Shown: positions 11,801 through 24,600 of the stretch, piece after piece
Numbering within the stretch: position 1 is the stretch's first letter
Layout of the letters: each line of letters begins with the position of its first letter
From: Halichondria panicea
Taxonomy: Eukaryota; Porifera; Demospongiae; Suberitida; Halichondriidae
NCBI RefSeq assembly: GCF_963675165.1
Contig: NC_087380.1
Span: 2,099,803-2,163,802, forward strand
Length of the DNA: 64,000 bases
Direction: 5' to 3'
Made by a program: the position numbers and the translations under genes
The notes under the pieces: model-generated
Seen by the model: the letters and a program-made list of their open reading frames with translations, nothing else
Database searches by the model: none
Told to the model about the DNA's origin: nothing

Positions 11801-14260
11801 GAATAGAGACACAGATTTAGTAGAGCCACTGAGATGCCAACTTTTCAGATATTAATTTTCAAAAGAAATGATGCAGTTGCTAGGTTGACTGTTTATATAG
11901 GTTGACTATTGCTTAAGCTAGTGCATTTCTAGTAGCCAATAGGTTTTGGGATCTAAATGGGTTAGATAATGTGCATTCGGTAATTACATAGGGGCTATTC
12001 CTTTGTATAGCTAGTAGCTGCATGAGTGGCTTAGTCGACCATTTAGAGTTAAATTCTCTTTACTTTTTAGCATAGTCAACATTGCACAGTTCAATTTCTA
12101 TGTACAGCACATTGTATGGCAGTCAAGAGTTAGACAGGTACACGAGCATGCTGACAAATAGTTTTAGCCACACCCTATAGCTAACGCGGAGTGTTTCACG
12201 TGCACATTTTGTTTCTAATCCCTGTTACTGTTTTATTTATGGCCTAAGAGATTGGAGCTGGACCTATGCTTATAACGGTGAGTGCCGCTTATATCAACAA
12301 ATAGCGCCTAATAACGTTTGCCTACGGTATGCACAGTACGTTACAATCATGGTACTACTGTGTTGAGCAATATTAACAGGTCGTTTTCTCCTACAGCCGT
12401 TGTGTGTCCTTCTCTACTGACCATTACCAATGGCACCATCTCCTACTCTCCTGATGTCACCCCTGACTATGACCTGGGAACTGAGGCAACCTACACTTGT
12501 GAGGCTGGATTTTATCTTGAGGGTAATGAGGTACGAGTGTGTATGGATGATGATGGAATGGACACTATTGGAGTGTGGAGTGGTCAGGAGCCAAGCTGTG
12601 TCAGTAAGCTATCCGCTTCTGTAACATGTGTGGTAATTATAATTATTAACATATATCCACTTTGTACAGCCATTGAGTGTCCTTCTTTACCGGATATTAC
12701 AAATGGTATGGTATCCTACAAATCTGACAATTCGGATAACTTAGCCCTGAGAACTGTGGCCACCTACAGCTGTACCGCTGGGTTCTTCCTGGATGTGTCT
12801 GAAGGAGATGAAGTTAGGACCTGTTTAGACGATGATGGAATGGACACCATTGGAATGTGGAGTGGTCAGGAGCCAAGCTGTGTCTGTAAGATATCAGCCT
12901 AATTAAGCAACTGCATTGTGTGTTTGGAAATTTCCACTATTGTATCTAGTACTGTCCCTATCTCCCTGATCATGGAGTGAGGTAATTTGCAAAATGCCAG
13001 TCAAGTGATTCATGAGCTATTTCTTGTTTCCCCAGTCGTCCCTCCTCCTATACGCTCAGTGTTGTTCCAACTCAGGCTCACCAACATTAATAACTGTCCT
13101 GACTGGGTGGTGAGTTCAATCATGCAGGAGCAGATGAGGGGATGGAGCGTCTTACTACGCAGATTCTGTATCATCTAGCTATGTACAAATTATGTCATAT
13201 AATTATGTCAAACCGCTAAGTGCTGCTATAACATTACACTATTATTAGATCAAAACGCGTTATCAGCCGCACTTAGCACATTACAAATAATTAAAGAGTG
13301 CGGTTATAAGACGATAGTGAATCCGCAATAAGATCCCCTCATCTGCTATTGCTATTATATTTAACAATTAACGTTATCTGTAAATTTATAATTATTTCTC
13401 TCTCTACAGGACCAGGATGGGAGGATAGAAGCTGTGATGAGTGCGTTTGCTATCGAGGTGAAGAGCCACTGTGGGTGTGGTTTCTCAAGCATGGTCATGA
13501 CTGCCCCTCTCTTCCGCTGCTTCCCTGGGTCGGACAGAGCTGTCACATTCCAAGCTTTTCTATCCGATTCCAGGCTCCTCACTCCTATACAGGACTGGAT
13601 ACAAACCAATGGATTCATTCCCATTCAGAATGTACTGATTGAGGTGGACAAGTCTTGTCCGGTGCAGATATCGAGCCTTGCAGACACAGAGTGCACCAAT
13701 CAGCCTACAGCTGCAGGGAGCAGTGACATAGCCGCTGTGGTTGGTGGAGTGGTGGGAGGAGTTGTCATTGTTCTTATCATTGTAGTTGGCATTGTTGTGA
13801 TAGTGATTGCTTATTTTGTGTTCAAAAACAAGAGAGAGAAGCTAACCGTCAACAAAACAGCTAAGTGAGTCAATAGTTGTATTACAAAGATTATGTGATT
13901 TTGCAATTTACTATACCTCCCTCTCCCTCCAGACCTGACCTACCACCAGTGTCACTAAAGGGTGTGGTCAATACTAGTGAAATACAACCATACGAGATGA
14001 TGGAAATGGGTCACGAATACGAGGAAGTGTCGAAGTTCCAACAAGTCGTCGGTGGAGAGTACGAGATCATTGGAGCACCCTCACAGACAACTGGCTCCGA
14101 GAGCAAGGCTGCTATAAAGACCGAGTCATCACCACCCACTCCACCCACACCACAACCCTCACAAGTGACTAAGGCTGCCGGAAATGATATTGAGTTTACA
14201 GAGTGTGTTGCTTACAGCACGACCACCCACAGTCCCCCCCCACAGCCTACAGGCTTATGA
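2835..14260 (+). CDS. R1: sushi/Ig-like single-pass membrane receptor
   Basis: Exons: 2835-2919 (signal peptide [18 protein letters not shown]), 2976-3332 (Ig-like), 3512-3691, 3826-4026, 4111-4323, 4412-4630, 5370-5579, 5651-5851, 5898-6125, [6170-6369 damaged], 6561-6779, 6844-7203 (second Ig-like), 7246-7458, 7510-7716, 7770-7952, 8011-8178, 8237-8413, 8460-8654, 8711-8893, 9143-9349, 9399-9572, 10516-10716, 12397-12603, 12670-12885, 13036-13109, 13410-13864, 13933-14260. Unlabelled exons are single sushi domains (four Cys, GTVATYTC, GYxL, WSGxxPxC): 20 intact. Two exons form a cysteine-rich juxtamembrane domain plus transmembrane helix, and the last is the tail. All internal ectodomain exons are phase 1-1. 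Without the damaged exon the model totals 5661 nt (1886 aa). The start is the ATG shared by all paralogues. Sushi proteins are typically adhesion, complement or recognition proteins; ligand unknown. Confidence 0.78.
6170..6381 (+). other. R1 sushi exon 10 with destroyed 5' splice site
   Basis: The exon starts after a good acceptor (gtttcacag) and encodes a complete sushi ending NLHCA. Paralogous exons end C|GTAAGT; here the junction reads gctcgaagtcac, a loss of the T of the GT. Reading on gives RSH and a TAG at 6379-6381. Because the exon is phase 1-1, skipping it restores the frame. If included, it gives a short secreted protein of signal, Ig-like and eight sushi domains. Confidence 0.75.
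6844..7203 (+). other. R1 second Ig-like exon
   Basis: A 120-residue phase 1-1 exon starting [14 protein letters not shown], with SLTCHTD, CCRGDD, QWLFPN, a hydrophobic VRLFRQ strand and LGTYCCRIP. The G-x-Y-x-C signature and spacing are Ig-like, with an added vicinal CC pair on both strands. It is homologous to the N-terminal exon 2976-3332, and recurs in R3 (34871-35230), R4 (42092-42454) and R5 (49579-49941), always directly after a sushi exon with the [10 protein letters not shown] or SCPPELERRG type sequence. Confidence 0.75.
8908..9102. mobile_element. MITE in R1 intron
   Basis: Inverted ends: ccgtatagcgggtatatttc at the left and gaaatacgg at the right, with internal tcgagggta/taccctcga. 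The equivalent R2 intron (from 21055) has the same flanks without this insert, giving an empty site. Confidence 0.7.
9646..10443. mobile_element. 798-bp foldback element with TA target duplication, in R1 intron
   Basis: Near-perfect inverted repeat: gagtaaacaaccgattatcg at the left, cgataatcggttgtttactc at the right, with arms of roughly 290-340 bp. TA flanks both ends (9644-9645, 10444-10445). A second inverted repeat of about 174 bp (9932-10105, ends aatggtggcctcttgaaaaa) sits between the arms, so it is either nested or the loop. Lies between sushi exons 9399-9572 and 10516-10716. Confidence 0.85.
10740..12325. mobile_element. Degenerate TIR DNA element in R1 intron
   Basis: The left end (taggcacgcgttattaagcg) is a degenerate inverted match to the right end (cgcctaataacgtttgccta). 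No transposase frame is visible; a frame at 11464-11766 has no recognisable motif. A short version missing the middle is in R2 at about 23155-23240, with both element ends fused. The boundary near 12325 is approximate. Confidence 0.55.
13036..13864 (+). other. R1 juxtamembrane cysteine-rich domain and transmembrane helix
   Basis: Exon 13036-13109 (VPPPIRSVLFQLRLTNINNC) joins in phase 0 to 13410-13864. The second exon has [34 protein letters not shown] and [14 protein letters not shown], then a transmembrane helix with [20 protein letters not shown] and a basic stop-transfer KNKREK. The same pair is in R2, R3 and R6. The fold is not recognised with confidence; a SEA-like juxtamembrane domain is one possibility because of its position. 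Confidence 0.7.
13933..14260 (+). other. R1 cytoplasmic tail exon
   Basis: Tail of about 108 residues. Tyrosine motifs in order: PYEMM (YxxM, p85 SH2 type), EYEEV nine residues later, EYEII, and CVAYSTT. A proline stretch (PPTPPTPQP) could bind SH3 domains. It ends PTGL-stop. The YEEV...YEII spacing (10 residues between motifs) is wider than a canonical ITAM. Confidence 0.8.
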
Positions 14261-14855
14261 ACTATAACATGAAACTGCAAACTGATAGTAATACTGTTGA
14301 CTGCTCTATAGCAATTGTTAATGATACGTTTATTTGCTTGTATTTGCATGCATGGGCCTTTCTTGGCTATTAAACTTTTATGTTCAAAGGTCTTTGGTCT
14401 GCATATAATTATTTGCATTTACACGTTCTTGCATGGGTAATGTCATCACCAGTCCTTCGTGAATATGAACACATTGTCTAGTAGCCATTCCCACCGCTGT
14501 GTGTATACCGACACATTGGTATCATGAGACGATAGTTTTGACATTCAGTTGTGTGCTTAGAAGGAGTGGTGTGTGCTTGCTTTCAATATGATATAGAGTG
14601 CTTCAGTGTTTATTATGAGTATTGCTTGTTGTCTTGTCCTGAGGCAATGATTGTCACTTCTTAATAGCTTAGGGCTGTGATAGTTTAGGAACTCCAGCAA
14701 ATGGTGCATGTTGCCTTTGCTCCAATATCAATCTGTGTTTGATAGCTGATACTATAGCATGTAGATCTATAGTGTCATGCATCTCATTTTAAACTATACT
14801 TCTATAGTGCAATCACTGAAGTCATGATTATAATAATGAACACCCCTCCCTTCAG
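14261..14855. other. R1 3' flank and spacer
   Basis: No gene. Sequence just after the stop still aligns with the coding tail end of R6 (actgttgact), a sign that the tail was once longer. The stretch from about 14410 (tgcatttacacgttcttgcatgg) recurs near 26045, 38730 and 46190. Confidence 0.6.
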
Positions 14856-15404
14856 AGATGGTTCTCGAGACATGCTCACTGGTGACCTTCCTGGTTTGAC
14901 CTAAGGAGGAGTACTCAACCATGCCTTTTTTCACACACACACCATTGTAAAAGTAGAGTAGTTTATAGCTGCCGTGTCGTGTCTATATAGAGAGGCCATT
15001 AGCCACATGAGAATTAATTCCATTACAAGGATCGACAGTAGAATATAGAGCCCATGCAGTTATATATGCTAGATCTATATTCTCCTTAACCACTTGATGC
15101 CCTTTTCTTGTTTTGTACATTGTATATGGTTTACATGCAAAGCCAAATGAATTATGCATTAGATGATTTTCGATCACTCTTTGCATTTACATATCTCTTA
15201 TCCCCCCGTGTAGATGGAGGCAGGTTCAAGAGGATTCCCATGTACAGAGACCCTGCTGGTGGGTACGGATTTGCATCACCATTCGAATTTGACTCTCTGC
15301 TCAGTTTAGTGCTGTACTATGCCACCAACACGATGGAGAAACACAACCCTGAACTGGAGACAATTCTTAGATACCCTGAATTCCATGTGGACAGGGGCCG
15401 TTAG
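14856..15404 (+). pseudogene. Unit-2 p85-like C-terminal SH2 relic
   Basis: The first-half exon (14856-14945) starts DGSRDMLTG but has a deletion and a stop where FLVRPK should be. The second-half exon (about 15214-15404) is intact: RFKRIPMYRDPAGGYGFASP through to YPEFHVDRGR and TAG. Its acceptor reads gtgtag instead of the gtgcag of other copies. The copy ends about 200 bp before the R2 ATG. Confidence 0.75.
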
Positions 15405-15600
15405 TAACTGAACTAGCAGCTGTACAGTATTGTATGTATATGTAGGATTATTTTTCTGTGTATGTATGTATATATGTGGGTGCATGTACACTTTTGATAT
15501 GTGGAAGTTGCAATCACAATTTCAGACTTCCTGTTGTCATCTGATTAAAGTCATTGGTAAATTATAATTTGGAGTAGATCTATGCATACATGAAGACAGC

Positions 15601-18600
15601 ATGAAGAAGTTACAAGGTGATTGTGTAGTTTGGCTGGTCTTTTTGACTGGAGCTGCTCAGCTCTTACTAGTGTGTGGAGAGGGTATGTCTTTCGTGACAT
15701 CTCCAGCCACTCAGTATATAAATGTTATGTGATTGTGTGCAGGAGTGTACCTATCTCTTGGATCAACCAACATCACCACTAACAACACTGAGATCCCCAT
15801 CACTGATATTGGAGATTATTTTGGAAATGGTTGTCCCACTCTCATCTGTCACACTGACCTCGTGGCATGTTGTACACCCTATGAGACAATGATGGCAAGA
15901 GGATTTGGACTCTGGCGCTATCCAAATGGGGCTCGTGTTCCTGGTATATCAGGATCCAACTCAGCATATCGACCGTTTGTGTCATTTAGAAATGTTCAAT
16001 CTATTCAACTGATTCGTAGAGAGAGTGTTAACCCCCCTCCCCTGAGCCCAACTGGTTCCTATTGTTGTATTATACCAACTATCGGAGGAGAGATGACATT
16101 CTGTGCTAACCTAGGTGAGTGGTTCAGCAATATTCACTATTAGTTCAATCCACTATCCCCTTCTAGTTGTGTGTCTGTCTCTCCCTCCCCTGACCAATGG
16201 TATAGTCTCATATAACGACTCAATACTGGGTCTGGACACTCTGGCCATCTACACCTGTGACACAGGCTACACTCTCGAAGGAAACATTACCAGGACTTGT
16301 GAGAGGGATGGAGTGTGGAGTGGGTTAGCTCCATTTTGTGAGCGTAAGTGGAATGGATATTGTACTGTTTGTATATATTTTCAATTTCCATACAGAGATA
16401 CTGATCTGTTCCGACCTCCCTCTCGTCACTAATGGAGACGTTTTCTACACTGCTGGATTCCCTGACAACAGATCTCTCTATTCTGGAGCTACCTACACGT
16501 GCAATCCTGGCTACACTCTCATTGGAGGGAGCACCACCAGGACCTGTGTGAGTGGAGGGAGATGGAGTGGGTCACCTCCAACTTGTCAATGTGAGTTTTG
16601 TAACTCGTACACAGTTTGCATTTCGTGTGTAGACATAGGGCTCACTACTGCTCCACCCATCACCTGCTCTGACCTGATTAATCCGACCAATGGAACGATC
16701 GGCTATGATATGGGGACTGCTAGTTCAAGACCAGTGTACACGGTGGCCACCTACACCTGTGACACTGGATACACTCTCAATGGAGACACTACCAGGACTT
16801 GTAGGAGTGATGGAATTTGGAGTGGATCAAGTCCAGTTTGTCAGCGTAAGTACTAGCTTGTGGAATGGATTTTCTTTTTTTCATGGTATGCATGGATTTC
16901 CATACAGAGATACTGATCTGTTCCGACCTCCCTCTCGTCACTAATGGAGACGTTTTCTACACTGCTGGATTCCCTGACAACAGATCTCTCTATTCTGGAG
17001 CTACCTACACGTGCAATCCTGGCTACACTCTCATTGGAGGGAGCACCACCAGGACCTGTGTGAGTGGAGGGAGATGGAGTGGGTCACCTCCAACTTGTCA
17101 ATGTGAGTTTTGTAACTCGTACACAGTTTGCATTTCGTGTATAGACATAGGGCTCACTACTGCTCCACCCATCACCTGCTCTGACCTAATTAATCCGACC
17201 AATGGAACGATCGGCTATGATATGGGGACTGCTAGTTCAAGACCAGTGTACACGGTGGCCACCTACACCTGTGACACTGGATACACTCTCAATGGAGACA
17301 CTACCAGGACTTGTAGGAGTGATGGAATTTGGAGTGGATCAAGTCCAGTTTGTCAGCGTAAGTACTAGCTTGTGGAATGGATTTTCTTTTTTTCATGGTA
17401 TGCATGGATTTCCATACAGAGATACTGATCTGTTCCGACCTCCCTCTCGTCACTAATGGAGACGTTTTCTACACTGCTGGATTCCCTGACAACAGATCTC
17501 TCTATTCTGGAGCTACCTACACGTGCAATCCTGGCTACACTCTCATTGGAGGGAGCACCACCAGGACCTGTGTGAGTGGAGGGAGATGGAGTGGATCACC
17601 TCCAAGTTGTCAATGTGAGTTTTGTAACTCGTACACAGTTTGCATTTCGTATATAGACATAGGGCTCACTACTGCTCCACCCATCACCTGCTCTGACCTA
17701 ATTAATCCGACCAATGGAACGATCGGCTATGATATGGGGACTGCTAGTTCAAGACCAGTGTACACGGTGGCCACCTACACCTGTGACACTGGATACACTC
17801 TCAATGGAGACACTACCAGGACTTGTAGGAGTGATGGAATTTGGAGTGGATCAAGTCCAGTTTGTCAGCGTAAGTACTAGCTTGTGGAATGGATATTCTT
17901 TTTTTCATGGTATGCATGGATTTCCATACAGAGATACTGATCTGTTCCGACCTCCCTTTCGTCACTAATGGAGACGTTTTCTACACTGCTGGATCCCCTG
18001 ACAACAGATCTCTCTATTCTGGAGCTACCTACACGTGCAATCCTGGCTACACTCTCATTGGAGGGAGCACCACCAGGGCCTGTGTGAGTGGAGGGAGATG
18101 GAGTGGGTCACCTCCAACTTGTCAATGTGAGTTTTGTAACTCGTACACAGTTTGCATTTCGTGTATAGACATAGGGCTCACTACTGCTCCACCCATCACC
18201 TGCTCTGACCTGATTAATCCGACCAATGGAACGATCGGCTATGATATGGGGACTGCTAGTTCAAGACCAGTGTACACGGTGGCCACCTACACCTGTGACA
18301 CTGGATACACTCTCAATGGAGACACTACCAGGACTTGTAGGAGTGATGGAATTTGGAGTGGATCAAGTCCAGTTTGTCAGCGTAAGTACTAGCTTGTGGA
18401 ATGGATTTTCTTTTTTTCATGGTATGCATGGATTTCCATACAGAGATACTGATCTGTTCCGACCTCCCTCTCGTCACTAATGGAGACGTTTTCTACACTG
18501 CTGGATTCCCTGACAACAGATCTCTCTATTCTGGAGCTACCTACACGTGCAATCCTGGCTACACTCTCATTGGAGGGAGCACCACCAGGACCTGTGTGAG

Positions 18601-21600
18601 TGGAGGGAGATGGAGTGGGTCACCTCCAACTTGTCAATGTGAGTTTTGTAACTCGTACACAGTTTGCATTTCGTGTATAGACATAGGGCTCACTACTGCT
18701 CCACCCATCACCTGCTCTGACCTGATTAATCCGACCAATGGAACGATCGGCTATGATATGGGGACTGCTAGTTCAAGACCAGTGTACACGGTGGCCACCT
18801 ACACCTGTGACACTGGATACACTCTCAATGGAGACACTACCAGGACTTGTAGGAGTGATGGAATTTGGAGTGGATCAAGTCCAGTTTGTCAGCGTAAGTA
18901 CTAGCTTGTGGAATGGATTTTCTTTTTTTCATGGTATGCATGGATTTCCATACAGAGATACTGATCTGTTCCGACCTCCCTCTCGTCACTAATGGAGACG
19001 TTTTCTACACTGCTGGATTCCCTGACAACAGATCTCTCTATTCTGGAGCTACCTACATGTGCAATCCTGGCTACACTCTCATTGGAGGGAGCACCACCAG
19101 GACCTGTGTAAGTGGAGGGATCTGGAGTGGGTCACCTCCAACTTGTCAATGTGAGTTCTGTAACTCGTACACAGTTTGCATTTCGTGTATAGACATAGGG
19201 CTCACTACTGCTCCACCCATCACCTGCTCTGACCTGATTAATTCGACCAATGGAATGATCGGCTATGATATGGGGACTGCTAGTTCAAGACCAGTGTACA
19301 CGGTAGCCACCTACACCTGTGGCACTGGATACACTCTCAATGGAGACACTACCAGGACTTGTAGGAGTGATGGAATTTGGAGTGGATCAAGTCCAGTTTG
19401 TCAGCGTAAGTACTAGCTTGTGGAATGGATTTTCTTTTTTTCATGGTATGCATGGATTTCCATACAGAGATACTGATCTGTTCTGACCTCACTCTCACCA
19501 ATGGAGATATTGTCTACACTGCTGGATTCCCTGACAACAGATCTCTCTATTCTGGAGCTACCTACACGTGCAATCCTGGCTACACTCTCATTGGAGGGAG
19601 CACCACCAGGACCTGTGTGAGTGGAGGGATCTGGAGTGGGTCACCTGCTCTGACCTGATTAATCCGACCAATGGAACGATCGGCTATGATATGGGGACTG
19701 CTAGTTCAAGACCAGTGTACACTGTGGCCACCTACACCTGTGGCACTGGATACACTCTCAATGGAGGCAGCACCACCAGGGTCTGTGTAAGTGGAGGGAA
19801 GTGGGATGGTGCTGCTCCTCACTGTCCACGTATGTTCTATTATTGCAATTGGTCGCACTGTGTCACATGATAATGTACACAGCTGTGCATTGTGGGACTC
19901 CTCCACCTATTACCAATGGATCTCCTGGGACACCAACAACCACAACATTCACAGGGACAGTGACCTACAGCTGTGTCAGTGGATACTGGATCTCTCGTGG
20001 AGTCACCACAGCAATTGCCACCTGTAAGGCTGACAATACCTGGGGACCTCTACCAACTTGTAAACGTATGTGAAATTGTTATATTATACTGCATTGACAT
20101 TGGACTCAGTTGTGGATTGTGGCTCTCCTCCCCCTGGTATCAATGTCTCTCCTGTGGCTCCGATCAGAACAATCTACCAAGTGACAGTCCTCTACACCTG
20201 TGACAGTGGGTATGAGGTCTCTAATGGAGTCACCACAGCAACAGCTACCTGTGAGACTACTGGCGATTGGGAACCTCTACCAACTTGTATAAGTATGGTT
20301 CAGGGAATTTGTTACTTCACAATTTTATCTACTACATATACAGTTGTGGACTGTGGTGATCCTCCCACTGTTCCCAACGGATCTCCTGGGACACCAACCA
20401 GTACAGCATTTGGAGGGACAGTGTTTTACATGTGCAATAGCAATAGATATCACATGTCAGGATCAGCCACTGTAACTTGTGAGGCTAGTGGGAGTTGGAG
20501 CACAAGACCAACTTGCTCAGGTGAATGGCTCTGCATGAAGTAACTGAAATATGATTGATACTCATAGTGGTATGTTTTAACATTATATTTGTTGATAGCC
20601 ATCTGCAATGACCAACAAATTGAAAATGGTAACATCATCTACAATCATGATACCACACCGAGATCAGAGGGAGCCATTGCTGTGTACTCGTGTATGTCTG
20701 GTTACCAGCTGTCTGGTGTGAGCACTAGGATCTGTGTGGACAGTCACAGAGGAATGGGTGGTGCGTGGACTGGATCAATACCAAGTTGTATAGGTATGAA
20801 AACAATAATTTATTAAGTAGCAATATCCATTCCGTATTATGTTACTTAATTGTACATTTCCAATCATGCAGCAATCTGTGATAGCATCACCCTCGCCCAT
20901 GGAGTGATCAGCTATAGTCCATCTACTACTCCCATACTGGAGGGAGGTGTGGCTATACACAGCTGTGGTGAAGGGTACGGACTGTCTCCTAGCGTGAGAG
21001 CAAAAACATGTCAGCCTGACAGGACATGGAGTGGAGAGGACATCACTTGCCAACGTAAATATTGGGTATATCATATAGATGATACACTTGTGTGTATTGT
21101 CCACAGGTATCATGTGCGCTGCTCTCCCTAATGTTACAAATTGGACCATTGATTACTCTAGTGGCACTACTGCACCGTATGACTATGGAACAACAGCTAC
21201 TTATCAATGCAACTATGGACATATGTTAACAAGTGGAGGAGACAGAGTGAGGACCTGTACTGGTGATGGTAGCAGTCGTAGTGGTCGGTGGAATGGAACT
21301 GCTCCTCAATGTCCACGTATGTTCTAGATTATTTGTTCACATAATTATTATATCCCGTTGCTACGCTGTTGCTAAGTGCAACATGTAGCATAATGCACTG
21401 CTGAAAGTCAAAATGTACTAACCACAAAACGCCTCTCTGGCATTAATTAGACAGACAATTAAATTAAATAATCATGAGAAATAACAAGTATCAAAGTAAG
21501 TCCAGCCATGCAGGAATGTTCAGCACTGCTGGAGTTTCTTCTTTGCAACCATGCAGGTTTCAAAGTTCGAAGATTCTGCGTTCCTAGACCTAGTCCTCGA

Positions 21601-24600
21601 CCTCGTGATGCATGTCAATTCTGCTTCACCATAGCACTAGAAGCGGCTCTTTTTGCTGGGGGCTTGAGCTGTTTTGCAGCAGTGTAGAGGAGAGCTTCTT
21701 TGGCTTGGTTGTAAGGCCGAGGGTAAGACCACCGTGGAGGGCTGTTCGAGCAGCAGTTACACTGAGTAGTGGGGTGGGGCTGTTTATTCGTAGCAGTAGT
21801 AAGTGGGGTGGGACTGTTTCTTTGCAGCAGTATAGTGAGGTGGGGCTGTTTTGCAGTGGTTTCAGCGTTGGAACTCCAACAATTTTGTGTCAAGCCATTC
21901 GTCGGTCATGCCAATCTTGTACGCTGCAGATACTGGCATCTAGAAGAGAAAAGAGATGGAGCTGTGTCTAGAGTTGTCTCTGTCATCTTTTTGTGCAGTG
22001 TTACTAAGATAGTGTTATGTTGCTATGCCCTCGGAATATAAACTATAGTTATAACACGTGCACGCGGGATGCATGGCATATATCCCTCATGCCAGTGTTA
22101 TAATAACTATAACTTAATGTTGTATACACACAGCTGTGGACTGTGGGGCTCCTCCGTCTATTACTAATGGATCTCGTGGGATACCAACAACCACAACATT
22201 CACAGGGACAGTGACCTACAGCTGTGTCACTGGATACTGGATCTCTCCAGGAGTCACCACAGCAACGGCTACCTGTATGGCTAATAGAACCTGGGGACCT
22301 CTACCAACTTGTCAACGTATGTGAAATTTCTACCAAACTTCTGCATTGACATTGTTCTCACCCACATAGTTTTGGATTGTGGCTCTCCTCCCACTGTTCC
22401 CAATGCATCTCCTGGAACACCCACCAGAACAACCTACCAAGGGACAGTGACCTACACCTGTGACAGTAGATATAAAGTCTCCAATGGAGTCACCAAAGCA
22501 ACGGCTACCTGTCAGGATAACGGAAACTGGAGACCTCTACCAACTTGTACAAGTATGGTTCAGGGATTCTTCTAACTTCAGAATTGTAATTATATACATA
22601 CAGTTGTGGACTGTGGCCTTCCTCCCACCATTATCAATGGATCTCCTGGGACACCAACCAGCACAACATTTGAAGGGACAGTGTCTTACACCTGCAACAA
22701 TAGATACCGTATGTCAGGATCAGCCACTGTGACTTGTGAGGCTAGTGGGAGTTGGAGCACAAGACCAACTTGCTCAGGTCTGTGAAATATAATTATAATA
22801 ATTTAGTGGTGACATGATTGTTAATAGCCATCTGCAATGATAATCAAATTGAAAATGGTTACATCGACTATGCTCCTAATACCACACCGAAAACGGAGGG
22901 AACCATTGCTGCGTACTCGTGTGTGTCTGGTTACCAACTGTCTGGTGTGAAATTTAGCATTGATTACATGTGTACATGTACACATAATTATAGTTAGCTG
23001 TTGACAGGGAGCCCTTACAAAATAATAATTATTCCTCGGTGCGCATGCGCTAGTGAGGTATATGGTAGTGTGTTTGTGTCTGTGTGTCTGTAGACTGCTA
23101 CAGCTACTCAAGGATTAATGAAGTTCAAGTAAGAGTTTCTATTTCTCGTTATCTTAAATTGAAGAGTGCATGCCTTAAGAGACTGGAGCTGCACTTATGC
23201 TTACAACGAGTGCCGCTTATACAAATCGTTTGCCTATGGTATGCATAAGTCATTTTCTCCTGCAGACATTGTGTGTCCTCCTCTACCGACCATTACCAAT
23301 GGCATAATCTCCTACTCTCCTGATGTCACCCCTGACTATGACCTGGGAACTAATGCGACCTACACTTGTGAGGCTGGGTTCTATCTTGAGGGTAATGAGG
23401 TACGAGTGTGTATGGATGATGATGGAATGTGGAGTGGTCGGGAGCCAAGCTGTGTCCGTAAGTCATCCGCTTGAACCAACTGTAACATGCAGCATGTATT
23501 TGCAGAGCCTAAGTAACTGCCTGGTACTCTAATTCAAGCAGTCACTGGTGCACTAGCTAGTGTAAGCATTATTCTCACTACACACAGCCATTCAGTGTCC
23601 TCCCCTTGAACTAAATTGATCATGCAGCTATTGAATGTCCTCCTCTACTGACCGTTACTAATGGAGTTATCACCTACGCTCCCGGCAACACACCTGCCTA
23701 TGGTCTGGGTATTGTGGCCACTTATGCCTGTGACGCTGGGTTTGTTCTGGACCTCTCCCTGGGAGGATCTGAGATGAGAACTTGTGTTGATAATGGACTG
23801 GATGCTATTGGAATTTTTGATAGACTGGCTCCAATATGTGCCCGTAAGCTAAGTCATTAGCTACCTTATTGATTATAAACGGGTACTAATTTTAGCGAAT
23901 TTGTATTTAACGCTAAATTAAGTACGTTTATTAAAACGCAATTAAAAAATTATGAATCTCATTTAAAAAAAGCTGCATGGTCCCAAGGGTGACCGGATTA
24001 ACGAGAGTCTACTGTACTTGTACATCTTTTGAATATATTGTGGTACAGTAGAACCTCGATTATCCGGACACCTTGGTTCCAGAAGCAGGCCGGATAAGTG
24101 AATATGCCAGATAATCAAATAGATAAACCACGCCTTGATCCACCCACTTTATTGATAATTAGCAGTGCCACATGATTGTCTGCGCATGCGCAGAAGATAA
24201 GCAGGCATGTCTCCATGATAACAGCTGTAAGCACATGCGCATTTGAGGGACACGCCCATTTTCTGAATTATAAAAAGAAAACTGCCAAGCGATGGAGGGC
24301 AGGATAATCGAGGTTCTACTGTAATGAATTTGCCAAATCCGCCAAAATTAGTACCCTAAAAACAGAAAAAAATTTGAAAAATTACTACCTGTCTATAATA
24401 GTAACATTAAGGTAGTCTAAAAAAGTTTTTGTATTTCTTTCATATCTTTATTTTTAATTGGTGATTATTTTACTGTTAATATCCACTTTGTACAGCCATT
24501 GAATGTCCTTCTTTACCGGATATTACAAATGGCATGGTATCCTATGAATCTGACAATATGGATAGCTTAGCCCTTGGAGCTGTGGCCACCTACAGCTGTA

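Noticed and set aside
13998-14080. Canonical ITAM in the receptor tails
   Set aside because: YEEV and YEII are 10 residues apart with Val in the first, outside the usual YxxI/L x6-8 YxxI/L; the YxxM assignment is firmer.
15214-15404. Functional SH2 protein encoded here
   Set aside because: The second half is intact but its partner exon has lost the FLVR strand and contains a stop; no complete SH2 exon pair exists in the window.
16690-18992. Repeated 84-residue frames (starting MERSAMIWG) in the 512-bp array
   Set aside because: Alternative-frame shadows of exon B running over the intron into exon A; no independent domain.
16396-19467. CRISPR-like array
   Set aside because: Units are 512 bp with coding exons and splice sites, and there are no short repeats with unique spacers.
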